DNA of 9,846 bases from Candidatus Poseidoniia archaeon. Lineage in GTDB: Archaea > Thermoplasmatota > Poseidoniia > MGIII > CG-Epi1. Numbering within the stretch: position 1 is the first letter of the stretch; each line of letters opens with the position of its first letter. Below are positions 6,325 through 9,846 of the stretch, one piece after another. Under the pieces are notes generated by a model. The model did no database searches. It was not told the origin of the DNA and worked only from the letters and a program-made list of their open reading frames with translations. The DNA lies in the NCBI GenBank assembly GCA_022449705.1, contig JAKURS010000032.1, positions 1-9,846 of the forward strand, read 5' to 3'. The translations under genes were made by a program, and so were the position numbers.

Positions 6325-7794
6325 TCAGAAGTCAAACAGGCTCCTCTGCCCCTTGTCGGCCGCCACGTCTGGCTTTGCCGGCTCTGTTTCTTCGTCCTCG
6401 TCCTCGGCAGCGCGTGCGGCGCGTTGTGCCGAAGGGAGCGTCTTGAGCGTGATGACCTCCCGCTCCTGGCGGAATTCCTGAGATGCTTCCATGACTGCTT
6501 TGACCGTGCGGTCCTTGGTGTTCGTACTGAGCAGCTGCGCCAGCTCAGCTTCGGTCAGCTCCAGCTTGCCTGCGATTCTAGCGGCCTTTTTCGCATCACC
6601 GCGGCAGCTCGCCGCCACGACAGCCAGCTGCTCCAGCTTCGCCCGCCGCTTCGACATGTGTGCCGCCGCGCCTATCTTGGCGGCGAGCGAGTCGCGCGCT
6701 GCTCGTGTGCCGCGCGAGGCGCCCATCTTGCGAATCCAGGACGGGAACTGCAACCGCGCGCCCGACGGGGGATGGCGACGCGAGAGCGCGACGCCGCTGC
6801 TCAGCAGCTCGCTGGCGTAGCCCCACAGGCCGAAGTTCTGCTGGCGGCGGGTGCGCGCCAGCAATACATCGGCGTGCGCGACCCGCCGGTAGGCGCGCTC
6901 CAAGTCGTTCGGCTGGCGATACATCAGCGGCAGGTTGTCGCTGACCCACGTCGCGATTTCGCCGGGCGGCTCGTGAAGGTCGAAGACCGCCTTGCGTGGT
7001 CCGTCGTAGTCGTCACCCTCAAAGATGGCGCGCAGAGTGTCGAACATCTCCGCTTTGCGGTCGCGGACGCCGAGCGCATCAACCTGCTCATCGTCGACCG
7101 TCAGCCCGCCCTCGGCCAGCGACTGCAGGTCGTTGAGTGCGCCGCGCAGGTCACCGCTCGCATTCTTTGCCAACCGCTGGACCACCGCCGGCTCGATTTC
7201 GATGCCCTCGACCGCAGCCACCTCATTCAGCACTTCGCGAATTGTGGCGGCGGAGAGCCGCTGGAACTTGATGGTCTGCGCCAGCCGCCGGAACGCGCCG
7301 CCGCTGCCCTTGGTGAGCGCATAGAGGTCGTTGACCGTCAGGATGACGGGCTGCCGCGTTTCGCGCAGCGTGAGTATGACTGCCTTGCGGCCGCCGCGGT
7401 CGCTGAAGTCCTTCTCCTTGGAGGCAGACTGCTCGGGCCGCTCGTAGAGGTTGTCGGCCTCATCAAGCAGAATCAGCTTGGTGCGCGGCGCGGCGCCGTC
7501 GGTGGCGAACCCCTCGAACAGGCCCGCTCGCAGGGCGACGCCCTCGATGACTGGTCCCGAGCGCGCGTCAGAAGCGTTCAGCTCGACCACTTCCCACCCC
7601 ATTTCGCCCGCGAGCGCCAGCGCGGCAGATGTCTTGCCGCAGCCGGCTGGCCCCGCCAGGATAACGCCGCGCTGATCAGGGACTCCACGCTCCCACGCCG
7701 AGCCCCAGGCGCGCAGCTGGCTCACCGCGTGCGGGTTGCCCCTGACGTCGGCCAGAGTCTCAGGGCGGTACTTCTCGCTCCAGGGCAGGCTCAG
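6325..7794 (-). CDS. rfcL: Replication factor C large subunit (clamp loader), apparent CTG start
   Basis: RfcL joins the small RFC subunits to load PCNA onto primed DNA. The 489-aa reading has the N-terminal RFC box LPWSEKYRPETL at about residues 3-14, Walker A GPAGCGKTS (48-56), LNASDAR, Walker B ILLDEADNL (D111, E112), sensor 1 in VILTVND (N155), GAFRRLAQTIKFQRLS, and sensor 2 GDLRGALNDLQ (R217). The C-terminal collar region follows, then an acidic tail (EDEDEETEP) and a terminal PCNA-binding motif QRSLFDF. The first conventional start is GTG at 7725, which would delete the conserved LPWSEKYRP box. Reading upstream reaches CTG at 7794, inside the stop of the preceding gene (CTGA), with AGGTGG four bases before it. 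I therefore place the start there. The gene is the last of the hel308-membrane protein-rfcL cluster. Confidence 0.93.
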   Translation of the reverse strand: MSLPWSEKYRPETLADVRGNPHAVSQLRAWGSAWERGVPDQRGVILAGPAGCGKTSAALALAGEMGWEVVELNASDARSGPVIEGVALRAGLFEGFATDGAAPRTKLILLDEADNLYERPEQSASKEKDFSDRGGRKAVILTLRETRQPVILTVNDLYALTKGSGGAFRRLAQTIKFQRLSAATIREVLNEVAAVEGIEIEPAVVQRLAKNASGDLRGALNDLQSLAEGGLTVDDEQVDALGVRDRKAEMFDTLRAIFEGDDYDGPRKAVFDLHEPPGEIATWVSDNLPLMYRQPNDLERAYRRVAHADVLLARTRRQQNFGLWGYASELLSSGVALSRRHPPSGARLQFPSWIRKMGASRGTRAARDSLAAKIGAAAHMSKRRAKLEQLAVVAASCRGDAKKAARIAGKLELTEAELAQLLSTNTKDRTVKAVMEASQEFRQEREVITLKTLPSAQRAARAAEDEDEETEPAKPDVAADKGQRSLFDF

Positions 7795-8558
7795 CGTCCC
7801 ACCTGCGTGAAGAAATGTGCCTTCTGGCGCGCCAGGATTGAGCCGGCGTTGCGCTTGACGGTCCAGCAGCAGAGCAGGATGGCACCGGCGCAGGTGAGCA
7901 TCGTGGCGGTGAAGCTAGTGCGGAACTCCTTCACCGCTGCGAGGTTTTCCTGCGAGAGCTGGAAGACCGAGATATCCCATGCCGGCGAGTGCGCCATCCA
8001 GACCAAGTAGCCAGCGGCGAACGCCCCCGCCAGCGCCGGCGTCCAGAGTGTCTTGCGGGTGCGCAGCTGCAGCTGCCGCACCGGCGCCAGCAGCACCAGC
8101 GCCAGTCCAATCCCGATCAGCGTGAAGAACCAGGTCATGAACCGCTCCTGATAGAAATTAATTGCCGTTATGGGCGCGTCGATTGCCAGCCCCAGCGGCG
8201 CAAGGGCCACAATGATGGCGGCAATGAACACCAGCCGCGAAGCGGTCAGCATCGCCAGAGGCAGCCCCTGCTCGACCTCCAGCCGGCCAAAGGCGTGGCG
8301 CAGGAAGTGCACCAGCAGCAGCATGCTCCCGGCGAGCGGCGTGAAGACAATTATCACGAATACCACCGCCCCCGTCACCTGCCCCTCAATGCCTTCGGAA
8401 TCCATCCCGGTCTGGCGCATAATCGCTTCGGACTCCTGCATCACGATGGTCCCGGCCGCGCCATAGACCGCGGCAACTAGCAAGCCGGTGAAGAGCACCC
8501 GCCGCCCGAACGAACGGTAAGCGAACGCATCCGGCTGGTCATCTATCAGCCGTACCAT
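7791..8558 (-). CDS. Six-helix integral membrane protein of unknown function
   Basis: I do not recognise this 255-aa protein. It has six hydrophobic segments at about 20-40, 62-86, 100-126, 142-160, 172-190 and 215-234. The loops after segments 2 and 4 and the C-terminal tail are rich in Arg/Lys, while the other loops are neutral to acidic, so positive-inside reasoning puts both ends in the cytoplasm. No signal peptide, catalytic motif or nucleotide-binding site is evident. The ATG at 8558 is 24 bp after the hel308 stop, without a good Shine-Dalgarno, and its TGA overlaps the rfcL start, so it is co-transcribed with two DNA-maintenance genes. Codon use and GC content resemble the neighbours, arguing against recent transfer. 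Whether it works with them or is merely a lodger cannot be told from this window. Confidence 0.85.
   Translation of the reverse strand: MVRLIDDQPDAFAYRSFGRRVLFTGLLVAAVYGAAGTIVMQESEAIMRQTGMDSEGIEGQVTGAVVFVIIVFTPLAGSMLLLVHFLRHAFGRLEVEQGLPLAMLTASRLVFIAAIIVALAPLGLAIDAPITAINFYQERFMTWFFTLIGIGLALVLLAPVRQLQLRTRKTLWTPALAGAFAAGYLVWMAHSPAWDISVFQLSQENLAAVKEFRTSFTATMLTCAGAILLCCWTVKRNAGSILARQKAHFFTQVGR
7799..7804 (-). promoter_or_regulatory. Probable ribosome binding site for rfcL (AGGTGG)
   Basis: On the minus strand AGGTGG lies four bases before the CTG at 7794. It partly matches the AGGAGGTGAT complement of the archaeal 16S rRNA 3' end. It supports the non-ATG start, though AGG-GTG strings are common in GC-rich coding DNA and this one also encodes residues of the upstream gene. 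Confidence 0.4.
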
Positions 8559-8582
8559 CGTGTCCGGAACGCTACGCCCCCT

Positions 8583-9846
8583 TTAGAGCGTTGTCTGCTC
8601 CGGCTCGTGCTGGCCTGCCAGCTGCTGCGCCAGCAGGGAGCCGATGCCGGGCACCCGCGCCAGCTCCTTCTCAGTAGCAGTTGTGAGTGCATCCGGGGCC
8701 GCAAAGCCGTGGTTGAAGAGCGCCCGCGCCCGGATACGGCCCACCCCGGGCAGCGCGAGCAGCGGCAGCAGCTCGCGCCGCACCCCGTGGGTGATGCGCG
8801 TGCGCAGCTGCTCCAGCTCCGCAACCGCTTCGGGCGCGAGCAGCCGCGCCAGCTCGCTGGCGGCGTAGAGCAACCACTCGGCGACGTCGACCTTGGCGCG
8901 GATGTCGCCTGGTGTGGTCGAGTAGCGCTTGAGCAGCTGCTCCTCCGGCATCTCCTCGGTCCAGTCCTGCAGCAGCAGCGCGGTCTTCAGGTCCCACAGG
9001 TAGAACTCCATTTCGACCTGGTCTTCGGGCGTGGGGAGCATCAGCTCGCCTTCGGCGTTCATCATCCGCACCAGGTACTGTTCCATCTCCTGCTTGCGCA
9101 CGTAGAGAGAATGGATGTTGGGCGTCCGCGCCACCATGTGCAGCAGCCCCAGCGGGTTGGGTGGTACGCCCGACTCAAGCGCGCGCCGCATTGTGACGCC
9201 GGAGAGCGGGTCGACGTAAAGCTGCGCGACCCTGCGGCCGAAATCGGTCGCTGCGAATCCCTCGCGCTGCGTCTCGCTGGCGGGGGCGAACTCGCCCGGC
9301 TCGGCGCCAGTCACCGTGATGAATCCTTCCTCGCGCAGGAATTCCAGCACGCGATTGAGCCGGTGCTGCGTGCGCCACAGCTCGCCCTGCGCGCCGAAGA
9401 GCGTGCGGTCCAGGAAGCTGTGCAGCGCCTCGCGGTCGCTCGTCGCGCCCACGGCAATTAGCGCCAGCAAGTGGGTGCGCAGCGCCGGCTCGGCACCCAG
9501 ACGCGACACCACCGGCTCCGGCTCGCTGCGAAAGTAGGCCGCTTCCGCCTCCTCTGCCTGTGCAACGTCCTTCGCTATGAGCACCCCCTCGCCTTCAGCG
9601 TCGTAGCCCGGGCGGCCGGCGCGGCCCAGCATCTGGTGCACCTCCAGTACGGGCAGCGGCTGGTTGGACTGGAATGAAGATTCCCACCGCTTCAGGTCGC
9701 GTACGATTACGCGCCGCGCCGGCAGGTTCACACCGGCGGCAAGCGTTGGTGTCGCGACCAGCGCCTTCAGTCGCCGCGCCCGGAACTGCGCCTCCACCAG
9801 CTTGCGGTGCCGGTTGGTCAGCCCGGCGTGGTGGAACGCGACGCCA
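8583..9846 (-). CDS. hel308: Hel308-type Ski2-like DNA helicase (C-terminal 420 residues; 5' end outside window)
   Basis: Hel308 is an ATP-dependent 3'-5' DNA helicase that acts on stalled forks and branched DNA in archaea. The frame is open to the window edge; the ATPase N-terminal domain with Walker A and B is beyond it. Visible parts: motif IV GVAFHHAGLTNRHRKLVE at fragment residues 1-18; motif V ATPTLAAGVNLPARRVIV (about 31-48); motif VI HQMLGRAGRPGYD (about 70-82); a winged-helix region; the ratchet domain with TTPGDIRAKVDVAEWLLYAA (about 310-329); and two helix-hairpin-helix elements, LLALPGVGRIRARAL (362-376) and RVPGIGSLLAQQLAG (397-411). An internal GTG at 9797 is not the start because motif IV lies upstream of it. 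It is the first gene seen of a minus-strand cluster leading to rfcL. Confidence 0.95.
   Translation of the reverse strand, partial: GVAFHHAGLTNRHRKLVEAQFRARRLKALVATPTLAAGVNLPARRVIVRDLKRWESSFQSNQPLPVLEVHQMLGRAGRPGYDAEGEGVLIAKDVAQAEEAEAAYFRSEPEPVVSRLGAEPALRTHLLALIAVGATSDREALHSFLDRTLFGAQGELWRTQHRLNRVLEFLREEGFITVTGAEPGEFAPASETQREGFAATDFGRRVAQLYVDPLSGVTMRRALESGVPPNPLGLLHMVARTPNIHSLYVRKQEMEQYLVRMMNAEGELMLPTPEDQVEMEFYLWDLKTALLLQDWTEEMPEEQLLKRYSTTPGDIRAKVDVAEWLLYAASELARLLAPEAVAELEQLRTRITHGVRRELLPLLALPGVGRIRARALFNHGFAAPDALTTATEKELARVPGIGSLLAQQLAGQHEPEQTTL

Noticed and set aside
6424..8010. 528-residue open frame on the + strand opposite rfcL and the membrane protein gene
   Set aside because: Antisense to two genes, one (rfcL) with clear family motifs; composition (Arg, Gln, Leu, Ala-rich) is that of a shadow frame in GC-rich DNA, with no recognisable motif.
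8583..8612. C-terminal tail of Hel308 (EPEQTTL) as a PCNA-binding motif
   Set aside because: It lacks the aromatic residue required after QxxL; not a PIP box.
8607..9461. 284-residue open frame on the + strand opposite hel308
   Set aside because: Shadow of the Hel308 coding frame; Gln/Leu/Arg-rich without motifs.

Overview
The window looks archaeal and euryarchaeal. It carries an archaeal-type tryptophanyl-tRNA synthetase, an RFC large subunit (clamp loader) ending in a PCNA-binding motif, and a Hel308 helicase. The DNA is GC-rich by eye, genes are packed tightly, and several genes lack an obvious Shine-Dalgarno site. A marine Group II/III (Poseidoniales-like) or other Thermoplasmatota-related lineage is my best guess, with a haloarchaeal relative as the alternative. 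No rRNA or other marker is present to settle it.

Layout. Positions 1-3812 (+ strand) hold the end of a 2-oxoacid dehydrogenase operon: the C-terminal part of E1 beta, a complete E2 acyltransferase, a complete E3 dihydrolipoyl dehydrogenase, and lipB, which supplies octanoyl groups for the lipoyl arm of E2. The genes are separated by 1 bp, 2 bp and a 4-bp ATGA overlap. After a 10-bp convergent gap comes trpS on the - strand (3823-5121). A 55-bp divergent spacer leads to dinB, a Y-family translesion polymerase, on the + strand (5177-6226). A 98-bp convergent spacer with a short direct repeat separates dinB from a - strand cluster that reads hel308 (5' end cut off by the window edge), then an unrecognised six-helix membrane protein, then rfcL.

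How the genes work together. The left half is one functional unit: oxidative decarboxylation of a 2-oxoacid to acyl-CoA plus NADH, with its cofactor-loading enzyme. Sequence features of E1 beta and E2 favour branched-chain substrates over pyruvate, but this is not proven. The right half is a DNA-maintenance neighbourhood: fork-repair helicase, clamp loader and lesion-bypass polymerase. The last two both end in a QxxLxxF motif expected to bind PCNA.

Most notable points: rfcL has no ATG, GTG or TTG codon where homology demands the start, and appears to begin with CTG inside a CTGA stop/start overlap; a membrane protein of unknown function sits between hel308 and rfcL; TrpRS has a large insertion before its KMSKS loop; and a single AT-rich patch may serve both the trpS and dinB promoters. 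No tRNA, rRNA, CRISPR array or mobile element was seen. No stretch longer than 300 bp lacks a gene.
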